Assembly: GCA_902702965.1 (NCBI GenBank)
Contig: CACRXP010000153.1
Span: 924,724-988,723, forward strand
From: Spirometra erinaceieuropaei
Lineage: Eukaryota > Platyhelminthes > Cestoda > Diphyllobothriidea > Diphyllobothriidae
Reading direction: 5' to 3'
Length of the DNA: 64,000 bases
Shown: positions 12,375-23,977 of the stretch, piece by piece
How the letters are laid out: every line of letters starts with the position of its first letter
Position numbering within the stretch: position 1 is the first letter of the stretch
Translations under genes and position numbers: made by a program
Notes under the pieces: model-generated
What the model saw: only the letters and a program-made list of their open reading frames with translations
The model's database searches: none
Told to the model about the DNA's origin: nothing

Positions 12375-12495
12375 TAGACAGGAACTACTCATCCTCTCCT
12401 CCAACGACAACGCTGATCAAGACGGATTGATGAATCATCTCTGAATCCTGACAGACTGTATCAGCACAGGACGGCCACGTCGCCCACCCCCAGGG
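12375..12495 (+). repeat. Direct repeat flanking R1 copy A, left copy
   Basis: It matches 13075-13195, with the shared series AACTACT, CTCTTCTCC-like, GACACTGAT-like, CTCTGAATC(C/T)TGACAGACT(G/C)TATCA. Confidence 0.7.
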
Positions 12496-12714
12496 TAGCG
12501 GATGGGGTCTGGGAATGGGAATCGAGAGCGAGGTTGGCTTCTCTGCTCACCTTCTCCACTGTAAACCATCTGACGCACCTAAGTCTGCCGTGGTACACTA
12601 AAAGTCGTGGCGAGGAAGGCCGCCAACTGACGCGATAACTCGGCCTTCGCAGTCAGCTCAGGGTGTGTTTGTGTAGAGTGGCCGAAAGGCGGACTGAGAG
12701 TTAGACTGCAATGG

Positions 12715-13060
12715 GACCTTCTTTATGTGACCTCTATGGAATTCCCACTCCGTAGAATCTGAACGTTTCCCTCTCCTCTTGTTGTACAAAATCCTGGCCA
12801 GTGTACGTTGTGGACCAGGTGGGTGTGGTAATACGCTCAGGGGAAGGTCTGCGCCGTGTCAGCCACCTGCGTCCTCCCTCTACGGTGTTCCTGATTCTGT
12901 CTTGACACTGAAACCAGGTGGAGGAAAGGAAGAGAGTGCGCTAGGTGCACTGCAAGTCTGCTATCATTTTAAACTAACTCACGAGCAAATCATCATTTCT
13001 TCTCCAACCCTGCTGTTGAGCACATGGTGGACGTCATCGGTCACGACGGTCGAAATCTCG
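12715..13060 (-). repeat. R1 dispersed repeat, copy A
   Basis: On the minus strand the order matches the other R1 copies: a start with GACCGTCG, then GTCCACCATGTGCTCAACAG, CTGCG(T/C)CC, TCCTGG and CAGGATTTTG. It carries no open frame shared among copies, so it appears non-coding. Confidence 0.7.
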
Positions 13061-13074
13061 TTATATGGTATCGG

Positions 13075-13195
13075 CAAAAACTACTGATTCTCTTCTCCGG
13101 CAAGGACACTGATTGCGAAGTACTGAAGAATCTTCTCTGAATCTTGACAGACTCTATCAACGCAGGATTTAAGCGGACAATCACGCCGCCCTTAT
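13075..13195 (+). repeat. Direct repeat flanking R1 copy A, right copy
   Basis: It pairs with 12375-12495 at a distance of about 700 bases. Confidence 0.7.
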
Positions 13196-13199
13196 CGTG

Positions 13200-15770
13200 C
13201 GTTGTCAGCAATGAGCTCATGGATCTAGTGAAAAGCACTTCTCTCCAGCCTTCCCCCCCTTATCTACCTTTCTTGAGGGAGGTGAGACGTGTTTTTGATG
13301 CTATCGCAGGGAACGCAGATTATCTCATCCGATAAAAAATTCCGTTTGCTTCACTGCGATAATCGCTCCCGAACAACCGTTGTTGGCAATATCCATGTTT
13401 GTCTGCCATCCTTCCTCTTCTCGCAGCGTTCGTAACCGCAAAAGGGAACAGCTCGATATGTCCGGATCGTTGTAGTAATGGGGATCGGTTTACAGATCAT
13501 GGGAGACCCCAAAACACCGAAAACGCAGAACAAGTTCGCACACTGGTATCGTTTGCTAGTAACACGGCGCAAAGATCTTTGAGCAAAAATTCTCTTAACG
13601 TGACACTCAGTAATTAGCTAGTCAGAAATGCAAAAAGAAGGCAGTTCGTTTTTTGAATTGTGCTAAATAATCGCTATCCGTGCGGAGGTTTGCGGATATG
13701 TTGCCCTTGAAATAGTTTTTCATCTTATCTCTTTTCTCGAAAACAACCATTAGAACATCCAGACTGCAGTCGTAATCCACTGTCTGTCTATAATCTTCAA
13801 TTTTTAAGTTTTCGCAGACGGCATATCGTCAGAGCCCTAAATGTTTGTTGGATCTGTACTGGGAATATCACGCTCCATTTCGCAGGCTGGGGAGGAGAAA
13901 CTTTGAGTATAAATGAAGTCTTCTCCCCTCAAGTCAGAGTACACAAAGTGTTTGCAACTTTAACGGCGGCTGATGACCTTGGCGGAGTTGTCCTCACTCA
14001 GATCACCACTCACTTCGAGAAAAAAACTAATACATGCAGTTCTGTTAACGAATGACCTAGGGAATCATTTTGATCGTTTTTTTGGCTGGAACTGAATATC
14101 TACTTCCCCACACCCGCGACTTCAACACTTTGCGGAGGGAGTATTTTTAAGGAATGGGTGTTACGATTCAAATTAATATATATAGCAGGCCAGAAATCTA
14201 AAGTTAACCCACGTTCTGGAACAAATACATTAAATGACTCATAAACAGATCCCATGCAGAATAAGGAGTTCTTAATAGGAAATCACGCAATCCACATAGA
14301 GAAAACGCTGAGCGCCCGTTGACTGGAAAGGGTCAGGCAACTGATCCGGAAACGGAATAGCGAATGAGTCTTTGGTTAGACTGTCAAGACTCAAATCGTA
14401 TAATCAAATTCTACGATGAAAAGCAACCAATGACACGGGTGTCGGGTCGAAGGAGTTGAAAGGTGTCTGGACACGCCAAGGAGGGGGTAGGATGAATTAT
14501 GATCTACCTTTGAGGCCAGTGGTTGGGGAAGGGTGGAAATGGCGTGCGCTTATGCTTTGTCGCTGTCATACCAGGTGTTGGGCCGCGGATAAGAAATATG
14601 CGAGGTAAATCACAGCTCATAGTGACAGGGAGACTTGAGTACACGCCTTCCGCGAGTATAAGTCCGAAAAACAGTCGTCTCTGCTTCGCTGGCGTAGACA
14701 TTTGAGGGATTCAGCTTGAACCAGGGTAGGCGAAGTGCTTAACAAGTCTTTTTACGAGTAAAAAAACCGGGTCGGCTAACCGCATGACCGCCACCTCCGT
14801 TGTCTCAAGTATCCACTAGCGTACGAACTTAATGTATCATCGGCACCTTATAGGGAACTCGGAAAGGTTCGTCGTCATCTACTCGGTGGCCATTGTCAAT
14901 TGCGCGGAGGTTGGTCCCAGCAGGCCGGTGACCTCACCTCCGCCTACTCTTACAATCAGTATCACCTGTTATGCAGGAAAAAGTGAAGGTATTACCGCAC
15001 ACTAAAAAGATCTGAAAGGGCAGTCTACGCCTGCCCTCAGGGCTTGACCGAATTCATTACTTCTTGGCTGCGTGCAGAGTGCATGCGTTGTTGGGGGAGT
15101 CCAATGGACGAGTCTTCTGGAGACGGTAATTTGAAGAAGAGTTCATTTTCGCCAACCTTCATACGAAACACCCCATGAGGAAATGGTTTACCTGAAAAGT
15201 TTATCACGAGACCTAGGCGAAATCATCTGCCAACAGCAAACGTTCTAACGGCTGATAAAGAGGAGGGAACGAGCACCCCTTCGTTATTCCCAGAACTCAA
15301 AAGTAAGCCCTAATTCCTCCCACTTAGGGCCTCTGCATCACTGCATCAGTAAGAGTTCATGAGACCTTTCGGTGGCACACTTTGCAATTCGTTTTATCCT
15401 TCACCGCAGGACTGCCTAAATTTCGGGCCTCATCTGCGATTCAAATTCGCCAAGTCACTTCACCTGTCTGGTGGACTCAGAGCGCTAAGCTAACAGCACA
15501 AGACTAATCAACTCTACCGTGGCCGTAATCTGTTCCCTGATAGAAGCTATGCTGTAGAGTAGACTCAGTATGGCGTCGGTAGCTTCATTTAGTAAATAGG
15601 GTCTGTATGACGTAATGTGCTTTGGAAATACCCTGTACTCTGTTGCCACAGAGAGGGGTGGATTGACTGGTTTGTCATGAAGGTGGAGAAAACGCTTGAT
15701 TGGCATCTATAGGGTGATAGCTGTCAACCCAGTGAGCCACGATTGGGCAGGCTGACAGGGACGAAGCACC
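13200..15770. other. No gene recognised
   Basis: Short open frames only, none with a family signature. GC-rich stretches near 14880-15120 are unassigned. Confidence 0.45.
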
Positions 15771-15774
15771 CCCA

Positions 15775-15960
15775 CCTAAACCCTCCCCCCTGTCCTCTGA
15801 CCTCAGAAACAGTTCATAATCCATCTCCCCCCTCCCCCCGATTTGTCGTGTTTATAGTCTCCCCTCTCTCCCATCACCCTTATCACTGGTTCATCTCCCT
15901 TTCCACTGCCCGGACGTTTTGTGTCTTTTTGTACAGGCCTAATGGCGAAAAATCGAAAGC
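15775..15960. repeat. C-rich retroelement-like tail
   Basis: The pyrimidine-rich CCCCCCTCCCCCC stretch followed by CACCC and CTCCC resembles the C-rich 3' region at 2580-2620. The coding part is absent, so assignment is weak. Confidence 0.3.
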
Positions 15961-16149
15961 GCGGGGTTGTCGATTGAACCTGTAAATTCTACTGTTGACA
16001 AAGTGCTGTGTGCTGAAGTACATATTAAAGTCTTCCATAGGGCAGGCAAGGATAAAACGCTGTCGTGATATTTTGAGTCGACAGGTGACATCGCTTCCGA
16101 ATTTACCTTCCAGTCTCAGAGAACAAAACGTAATGAAAACTGAGAGATG

Positions 16150-16445
16150 CCGTCCTGGTTTTTTTTTACACCACTCTCTTTGTTACTGTCCAAATTACCG
16201 GCAAGGCAAGGAACGGCCTTGGCGTGTTGAGTGATTACTGCGCTAAGTTGTTCCTGTTTCCGCAGCTGTCGGGTCATGATAGTTCTTGGCACTGTCACTG
16301 ACCTCCCCTTCCATACTCGGTGCTGAGGCTTCGCCCAGGCGGAGTAATTAGGCACGAAGGTGTTGATACTGGTGTTGTATGTGGGAGCTTCGTCTTCATA
16401 AGGAACCATCCAGTTCATCAGTCGCTTATCCGAGAATTCTCCCAT
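16150..16445 (+). mobile_element. Penelope-like element 3' end fragment
   Basis: The core CCATACTCGGTGCTGAGGCT, then TCGCC and GGCGGAGTAATTA, is the reverse complement of the element E and F 3' UTR. This copy is therefore plus-strand, opposed to the adjacent element E. Confidence 0.65.
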
Positions 16446-16479
16446 TGTCAACATAGATTAATAGTTCCCTAGAAACTAA

Positions 16480-17130
16480 GAGACGAGTTCCAGGAAGCAG
16501 TCATAAAGAAAGGGACACGATCGCTGGAACAAGTGCTTTATTCGCCTAACGTTTCGGATTCTTATTCGGGCCCATCATCAGAGGCAATAGCAGATACGGG
16601 TACTTCATGCACAAGGGTTTGCAGTATTTATAGGATGCAGTCGCCATTGCTACCGCATACCTATGAATATTCACGGCTCCCCCCTTCATCTGGGATCGTT
16701 GCACTTGGTGTGATGAATGTGCTTAATCCCTGCAATTTCATCACGTGTGTTGTATGTTTATGTGATGATTGCTCGACCATCTGACGCACCGACCCTGGCG
16801 TTTGGAATAATATTCCCCCGCTCCCCGCGTGCCTACTTACTCCGCCTGGACGAAGTCTCAGCACCGAGTATGGAAGGGGAGGTCACTGCACATGTTTATG
16901 GACTGGGGACCAATGAACCATGCCTCAAGCAGCTCGCAGCTCAAGCGGTTGTCATCTCTCGCGAGAATTTCGGCCTCTTCAAATTTGAATGTGTGGTCAG
17001 ATCTTGTCGAATGAAGCGCAACCTGAGAGCTGGCGTCATTTCTCCACTCTGCTGCCGCACTTTCGATCATTCGGAGCAGACTTCCGGTTTTTCCGAAGTA
17101 GTTGCTTTGCCTGCAACTGCACCAGATCCG
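16480..17130 (-). pseudogene. Penelope-like element E: GIY-YIG domain, 3' UTR and hammerhead
   Basis: On the minus strand 17130-16860 reads IWCSCRQSNYFGKTG, then EWRNDASSQ, HTFKFEEAEILARDDN and CELLEAWFIGP to a stop. This is the C-terminal GIY-YIG region of a PLE with an open frame. The RT is absent. A roughly 400-base 3' UTR and a hammerhead follow. The 5' break lies at the same place in the protein as in element F at 38 kb. Confidence 0.85.
16544..16586 (-). ncRNA. Hammerhead ribozyme motif of element E
   Basis: On the minus strand CTGATGA (16581-16575) and GAAACGTT (16555-16548) are spaced as in a type I hammerhead. Stem I pairs TTGCCT with AGGCGA using different base pairs from the 38-kb copy, so the pairing has been kept by covariation. 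Stem II is partly disrupted by two T-to-C-like changes. The ACGT palindrome needed for a dimeric stem III becomes ACGTT. Confidence 0.65.
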
Positions 17131-17134
17131 ATAA

Positions 17135-18100
17135 TATTCCCCCTTCTTTCTTGACGGCGAGGTAATATGGGAATTGATTTTCCTCTTCTACCAAGGGCTG
17201 GTTTTCACGCGCACTGTCCTGTGATTTTCGTTCTTTTCACTTCATCTCGAGCGTATGACAGGATTCTGCCTTCGGGACAGGGAGGCATTACGCCGCACCA
17301 GAGGACACAGGTAGTGGGCCTGGTGTTATTTCGCGACCATCCTTCCGAGTGCAGCTTGCGGGTTAAAAACCTCGAAGTACGAAGGGTTGACAATCAGAAG
17401 GTTTCCTCAATCGGAAGTCAGGGAGCCGCAGGTAAATGAACAAGTTTACTGTGGAGAAGGAACGTTCAAGCGGCTTAGCATGCAGTGGCGGCAACGGTTC
17501 TCATAGGCCGACTGCCAACCGGTGAGGTCATTGGCTTCTGCGCGAGAGGACCGTACAAGTGCCTAAGCTTTGTCTGTCTGCGCCTAACCGTTGAAAGTAA
17601 AAATATCGATCGGCGCCACGATGTTCGCAAGACAAGGGTTGAGTTGTAGGAAACGTAAGCAGCCTTCTGGAAGGCAAAGTTCAGCCGTTGGTAGCACACC
17701 ATAAAATTCTCAATAGGGGGGCGTAAAACAACATCAGCGCCATACTGAGACTTACAGTATCCCGAAGATCGACGATGGTCTGACTTTGGAAGCACTAATT
17801 AAATTTTATTCTGTTTTTATCTATTTTAATCTACTCACCTATTCTGTGTAAGTAAGGACAGTTAGGACATTGTGGCAGTCTACGAGGCGTAGAGACAGCG
17901 ATCAGCCTTGCCATCTGAATGTTTACGCCTCATGTAAGAGCCTCTTGATTTAGCGAAACGGGGACGTCGGCCGATAGTTTGGTCTTCACTGATTGGTTGC
18001 AACCGGACGTGGCTTAGGTTCACACACTGCATTGGCAAACACAAACGGCCGTCTCTCAGCTAGAATGAACAATCACTCCAGCTGCCTGTACGATTCCCGC
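17135..18100. other. No gene recognised
   Basis: Chance open frames on both strands; no element assigned. Confidence 0.45.
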
Positions 18101-18107
18101 CACAGTA

Positions 18108-18385
18108 AAGGCCGTCGTGCTAGCCCGATCTCCCCGAAGCTATCGACTTTTGCGGGATCGAGCCCCAGGTGTTCCACACTTCGGAGTCGGGCATGACTGG
18201 CTGATGACGACTAGCAAGCCAGAAATGCCCATTGCAGTCTCTCGTGTCTCTTTCGGCAATAACGTTCTGCCCATATCATGCGCCGCCATGCGGTTGCTTT
18301 TTGGGCTTGAGTGAGAGCCCGTAAGGCACAACGGAACGAGTGATTTCCGTAAGAGCGATCGGTGAGCGCCCCCCCTCCCCTTTGT
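18108..18385 (+). repeat. tRNA-derived SINE family 1, near full length
   Basis: B-box-like GGGATCGAGCCCC is followed by TCGGGCATGACTGGCTGA, AAGCCAGAAATGCCCATT, the GCCCGTAAGGCACAACG segment and GATCGGTGAGCGCCCCCC, as in the other copies. Confidence 0.85.
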
Positions 18386-18616
18386 CGGGCAATTCACAGT
18401 CAGCCCCTAGACTCAGTCAGGGTGCCCTCATATCAGACGCGCCTGTTCGAAACGAAGTGTGTGTGGTACAAATTCCTTGCCGCATAGGCGACGACCTACC
18501 CTGCGTACCCCGACGCACGGAGTAGGTTACTATGAGGCAAACTGGTCCACTCACTCTTCCTTCACTTGCCTTGCTCCGATAGCGAGACCGGTCCGCTGGG
18601 GCACAACTAAACAGTC

Positions 18617-18675
18617 GGTTTACGAGTGCCACACACGACATGGTCCCCAGTCCGGCTGTACTTAACGTGGCTTGG
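18617..18675. repeat. Dispersed repeat, copy 2 (first at 893-965)
   Basis: It shares GTGCCACACACGAC, TGGTCC and TGGCTTGG with the first copy. Confidence 0.45.
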
Positions 18676-18739
18676 AAAATGCCACAAAAACGACATAAAG
18701 AAGTAGTCACTGCAGTCTGACACTCAGTACTGAAATGGA

Positions 18740-18864
18740 CCGAATTTTTCGGGAATGCGCACCAACCATAAAGGCCAACATTCGGGTGTTCCGACAGGTC
18801 CAGTTGCCGACCAATGCCACGCCCTCCCTATTTTTATGTTGTTTAAAGTCCTGTTCAGGTGTTT
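18740..18864 (-). repeat. R1 copy B, 3' part, separated by the LINE
   Basis: GAATGCGCACC, then CCATAA, GGGTGT, CCAGTTGC and GTTTAAAGTCCTG matches the reverse complement of R1 copies C and D. The remainder of this copy lies on the far side of the LINE, at 20365-20570. Confidence 0.75.
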
Positions 18865-20364
18865 ATTGTCAGTCAGTCAGTCAGTGTATTTGAGGGAAAT
18901 AGGCTTACGCCTTTGAACTCCCTATTTGTACATAAAAAATCGATAAACTAGCAGAATGTTAAGAAATTACAGCAGTAAGTGTATGCATGCATTGATTCAC
19001 ATATGTCACTGGTCTCATGGCTAAAAAGTCACATAGTCCTCTTGGTGCTGTAGCATATGTTTGTCAAGCCTACATTTAAATGTCGCCACAGATTGAGACA
19101 TGACAACCGTCTCGGGCAGATTATTCCACGGTTCCACGACACGGTTGGAGAAGAAATATTTTCTCACATTCAATCTACCCTGGGGCACACGTAGCTTGAA
19201 GGGATGTCCCCGGAGGTTAGTTGTTGTGGCGCGTTGGAAAAACTCATCGCACCGAAGGGCGCAGTCCAAGCCACGCACGATACGGAAAGTTTGTATCAAG
19301 TCTCCGCGCAACTGCCTATAACTCAGAGGATAGAGACTAAGGTTAGTTAAGCGGATATCGTATGGCAGTGCACTTTGACCTCTGACTAATTTTGTGGCTC
19401 GCCTCTGCACCCTTTCGAGCAGATTGTAATCCTGATGTGTCCATGGTCTCCAGGCCTGAATTGCATATTCGAGGTGCGGCCTTACAAACGTGCCGAAGAC
19501 TTTGGTGAAGCAGTCTTCATCGAAAACTGCGAATGCCCGCTTGATGGCATATAGCATTGAAGTTGCAGCCTTGGCCGCCTTACAACATTGTGTAGAAGGC
19601 TTAAGGCTGTCTGCAACCCAGACTCCGAGATCTTTCTGCGTTTCTGCTTCTCGAAGTGGTATTCCGTTCAGATGGTATTGCCGCGTACTAGGGGTCTGAT
19701 TTCCGAGGCGCAGTATGGTACATTTGGTCAAATTGAAAGACAAGAGCTATCTGCGGGACGACTCGTTCAATCGACAAAGATTTTCTTGGAAGTTGGTCTC
19801 ATAGGCAGCATTCTGGATAACTTTCCCGATTTTTATGTCATCCGCAAACATGGCATTATCACAGTCCAACCCATCTACACAATCATTGATGAACAAGAGA
19901 AAGAGGGTTGGTCCGAGCACCGAGCCTTGCGGGACTCCACTCCCTATGAATGTCCGCCCTGATTGCTGTCTTTCTACGCAGACAATTTGGGAACGGCCGA
20001 CGAGGAAGTTCTCGATCCATTTGAGGAGTTTGCCGCCGATGCCCATTATTCTCAACTTGTGCAGAAGACGTTGGTGCGGGACACTGTCGAACGCCTTCCG
20101 GAAATCAATATAGGCCACGTGCACAGAGTGTTTAGCATACAACGCTTTTGTCCAACTTTGCATTGTGTATAGCAAGTTCGTAACACATGATCTTCCCCTA
20201 CGGAAACCATATTGTGCATTGGACAAGAGTTTGTGACTTTCTAGATAAGTCATCAACTCCTTTTTGATGATTTTCTCCATTAATTTGCAGCAGATTGATG
20301 TCAGACTGACGGGTCTGTAGTTCGTTGCAAGAGCAGGTGGTGTGGTGGTTTTCGCTGTGTGAAT
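18865..20364 (-). mobile_element. CR1-like non-LTR retrotransposon, 5' truncated
   Basis: On the minus strand one long frame runs from about 20364 to 19021, broken only by a TAG at 19749-19747. The RT has NYRPVSLTSICCKLMEKII, GFRRGRSCVTNLL, YIDFRKAFDSVPH, GVPQGSVLGPTLFLLFIND and the active-site FADDIK. The typical C-terminal KDLGVWV, RPHLEYAIQAW and RVQRRATK follow. FADDxK and this C-terminal region are typical of the CR1/Jockey group. The stop replaces a residue between LNESSRR and LLSFNLTKC, where TGG (Trp) is likely. The 3' end is a (TGAC)n run at 18867-18886, the expected kind of microsatellite tail. The endonuclease domain is missing. Confidence 0.92.
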
Positions 20365-20570
20365 TACCTGCGACCTCTCCCGCCTTCGGTCTTCTTGACT
20401 TGGCCATGACGTCTGACCCGGGTGGGGGCGAGGGGAGTGAGCGCAGTAGATGCTTCGCAAGAGTCCACTGTCACTATAAACCAATTCACGCGCCAGTCAC
20501 TGAACCTGTTCTCACCCTGCCGCGGAGTACACGGTGGAATTAGTCGAAATCAACTGTCGAAATGTAGATT
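20365..20570 (-). repeat. R1 copy B, 5' part
   Basis: On the minus strand it reads GGCCAAGTCAAGAAGACCG, then GCGGGAGAGGTCGCAGGT up to the LINE junction, matching R1 copy C. Confidence 0.8.
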
Positions 20571-20574
20571 CAGG

Positions 20575-21290
20575 TACGTCTGATTTATTGTAGGGAAGGA
20601 TTTTCACAATTGCCTTGACAATTGATTTCTCAGTGTGGATATCTTCCCTAACGCTCTCTTATGCACCAGTCGACTGTTTGGACCCCATCTAGGGTAATTT
20701 TTATAAATGCTAACTAGCCAACTAGAACCAGAATCCGAAGTGACTGTCTTTATGACAAAAGTAGACCTGTAAGGAGAGTTTTTAATTCATCCACAAATTT
20801 TCCAATTTTGTGGGCGCTTGCTTGGAGAATCTAATAAAAATCTACAGCAGCATTGCATTTATGCTTGCTACGTTCCTTGTGTGCAGCTTTTGAATCGTGC
20901 CGAAATTGCTTTTCTGTAAATCATTCACAAAACGATTTCTCCACATTCAGATTGCTTGTGTTTATGTCAATGGGATGAGAGTTAGAAGGGTCCGCTTTCG
21001 AGGCGGAAACGTGGTTCTATGTTTGACTTGGTAATCTCGTAACCGGTCATTTGTTAAATTCACCACCTAAGATCCCGTCTCCGGCTCCCTTTAGTTTTTG
21101 AAAAACGATCAGGTTCACATGAAAAGCGCTATGGACCTCACCTGGCTACCTGCGGCTGTTGTACCTGATTTTATGAGGGTAAGGTCTCTGTCAAGTGATG
21201 ACATCCCACGCGACCTCTCCTAAACGATGGGCTCCCATAAGAGGACATACATTCCCTGTCAGCCTTTCAAGTCCTGCCCTGTGGGAATCG
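20575..21290. other. No gene recognised
   Basis: No exon or familiar element was seen. Confidence 0.45.
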
Positions 21291-21520
21291 TGATCTCTTA
21301 CGTGTCAAGACGCTCCGGCTTGGATACGGTGGGCGCGTTGCACGCATAGTCCCCGTGGCCTTGCTCTTCAGAGGCAAGTTCAAGTAATTGATACAGGCGA
21401 AAATGCCAGCCCCAGTAGGCAGATGAGAGGAAGGAGTGGCAACTTCTAGGGCTAGCATTTTGTTCTCCTGACGCTTCGGATTCACAATTGAGTCCCCCTA
21501 TCAGAGACTGACGTAAATGA
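21290..21520 (-). mobile_element. Penelope-like element terminus with decayed hammerhead
   Basis: On the minus strand CTGATAG (21504-21498) and GAAGCGTC (21477-21470) keep the spacing of the hammerhead core, but both conserved boxes carry a change. The flanking bases resemble the termini at 10.9 and 49.2 kb. Confidence 0.5.
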
Positions 21521-21524
21521 TAAT

Positions 21525-22475
21525 GTTCTCACGAACTAACGAATGATATCTCACGAGCCTTAAGTATTAAGAGCAGTAAACAAAACCGCTTAGTGAATAA
21601 TATTGATATTCAGAGCGCAAAATGACCTGACAGCAGAGTATGTCAGCGAAGCGGAGCGTATCCGGCCGTGTTGTTTCCGTCACGTTAAAACAAGCAATTC
21701 GGTAAAAGATAACGGGACTAGATTGTCAAAGGTGAATTAGTCTGGTGCCTCGCCACAAGGCAACTGTTGAAATCGAAGTTTCAGGATGTCAGCCTAATCT
21801 TTACTCATGCCATCAATATAGGATTGTTTACGGAAGACGTCCTTCCTTGGGCGACATAGGGAATCGCACATATAAAGTGAGAAAGTCATAATTAGCCATC
21901 CTTTTTCTGAAAGTTTGTCAACCTCTCAAAACCATCAAACACTCCTTACACCCACAGATGGTTACGCCTGTGGGTTTTCAAATAAAGTAATACGTACTTG
22001 AGAATCGTGTTTCGAGGCACGATTTAGCCCTCCTTAAAAACACCATCAACTGAGAAGTCCGTAATTCGGCACGGGAACGTATGAACATGCAAAAGTCTTT
22101 TTTCACCCAAAGGACTTGATCTACCCAGGTTGCAAAGTCACTGTGCTAGTTAGCCGCTTGGTGTTTTCATAAAGGATGACATCAGGTTTCTGCGCGAGCT
22201 AACCAACAGCAAATGCCTTGATTGTAGACGCTCTTCGAGTTCGGTGAACAACCGTAAATGAAATATATTGATTTCTGTAGGATTCTTGCTCAAAGATACA
22301 ATGTGGCTGACAAGAAGAGGAGATTAACGGAGTCCTGTGTTTGCCTTCCTGATGCTCTGAAATTAAATGAACTCCCACTACTAGAATGAAATTCCGCACA
22401 ACGGTCAACTGTCATTCCACCGCTACTGTAGGGAGAATATTAAAGTGGTAGCGACTGCCATCCCAAACCTCGACG
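21525..22475. other. No gene recognised
   Basis: AT-rich, no signature seen. Confidence 0.45.
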
Positions 22476-22479
22476 TGAC

Positions 22480-22915
22480 GTCTCAGTTCGACCGTCGTTG
22501 TCGATGATGCCCACCGCGTGCTCCCCAGTAGGGTGAGAGCGGGACCGGTGACTTGCGCGAGGATCAGTTAATAATGACAGCAGACTTGCACAGCATCGAC
22601 TGCACTCTCTCCTCCCCTACTTGGGTCCGGTGTCATGGCCAAGTCAAGGAGACTGGAGGCGGGATAGGACGCAGGTGGTCGTCACGGCGTTAACCTGCAC
22701 CTAGGCGTACCACCACAGCCCCTGATTTACAGTGTACTCTGACCAGGATTTTAAACCAAAGCGAAGGGGCAGAATGGATCCCAGTTGGCGCTGCGTAAGC
22801 CTGCAACTGGGCTCGCCACTACATCCCCAATGTTGGCATTTATGGGGGTTGTATATATCCGATAACGCCTGCTGGACCCCCATCTAGCCCCTGACGTGAC
22901 GTGGTGACCGTTACG
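22480..22915 (+). repeat. R1 dispersed repeat, copy C
   Basis: It starts near GTTCGACCGTCG and contains CACCGCGTGCTCCCCAGTAG, ACTCTCTCCTCCCC, GGTCCGGTGTCATGGCCAAG, CACCTAGGCGTACCACC, CAGGATTTTAAACC and TGTTGGCATTTATGGGGGT. It is the most complete copy for comparison. Confidence 0.8.
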
Positions 22916-22974
22916 GACTACAGTTACGTTCCGTAAAACGATTATCGATTGTGTTTGCACTGCTGGAACTTGCC

Positions 22975-23275
22975 GCCTCATAACCCACGATGGAGCTGTA
23001 CTTGGCCAAGGATTTGGTTACCCTTGAAACCGAACGTGTGTTCCGTTGTGGGACGGCACACCGCTACACTGACTCTACTCCGCGGCGTCTGTGCCCGACG
23101 CATACTTGGATACACGCACCAGGTGCAATCGTTCGTCGATATTGAAATTCTCCACGCAATGCCCTTTTCGGGTCTGACCATTACCTGAAAGCGAGACTCA
23201 TTGTCTGCCGCCCGGCCAATCACAACCATCCAGACCGGCCAATATGTTTCAAGACTGAGGCAGACATGCACTGGG
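22975..23275 (-). repeat. Unassigned GC-rich repeat, copy 1
   Basis: The minus-strand GGCCGGTCTGGATGGTTGTG, then ATTGG, is repeated as GGCCGGTTTGCATGGCTGTG at 23850-23875. The 97-codon minus open frame here has no known match. Confidence 0.35.
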
Positions 23276-23689
23276 AGATCAGCTCTGGCGGAGTCGGACT
23301 AGTGCACCCCTTGTTCGGCTGTCAAATTGCTACAACTGATCCTTCATTCTGTACAGACCAGAATGCTCTCTCTACTGCTGTCTAGCTTCTCCTCTTTCTA
23401 CCTGCCGTGAAGGTTGCAGTAGTCAGATTCTGCCCACTGCTGCGACACCGCTACCAAAAACTGGATCCATCATCTCCCCCGAATAGATGGGTTTGTCCGT
23501 ACGTGCTTGAAGTTGTCTGCCCGTCTATTCCACGTAGATGGTTTGACAGGAAACACATCAAACTGGGCAAATCACTTGTGACAGTTTGTTTCGTGGCAGG
23601 AAATCAGTCGCGACAACTTAAGTCATCGGCGGAATTTAGCCACTACGACTTTCAGGCCCAAAGCCGAGTAGAAAGATTAGACGTTGCGC

Positions 23690-23960
23690 ACCAGGTGAGA
23701 GGGTGTGGTATTCTTTACAGAGCGAGCTGGATAACAGGTTGGAACAAGTTGGTAGTCGCAGTAGGGCACACCTCCGGCGCCGTGCGAGCGGGGCACGCGT
23801 CACAGCGCCTTGAGCGAAAGCAGGACCTAGCCGGCCTTGGAGTTGATTGGCCGGTTTGCATGGCTGTGATTGGCTGAGAACGAGACTGTCATTGGTACTC
23901 ATGAGAAGTACCGTTGTGGCGGCCGGGCAGGGCAAAGCGTGTAGAGGCTCGTAGACGTCA
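23690..23960 (+). repeat. Unassigned GC-rich repeat, copy 2
   Basis: It pairs with 22975-23275 in inverse orientation around the shared GGCCGGT-TGGCTGTGATTGG segment. The 156-codon open frame 23407-23877 crosses it and is not convincing as a gene. Confidence 0.35.
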
Positions 23961-23977
23961 AATGCTGGGGACGGGGG

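Noticed and set aside
12779..13087. 102-codon open frame
   Set aside because: It is an anti-sense reading of R1 copy A and is not conserved in other R1 copies.
23407..23877. 156-codon open frame on the plus strand
   Set aside because: Its second half lies in a GC-rich dispersed repeat and the translation has no family signature.
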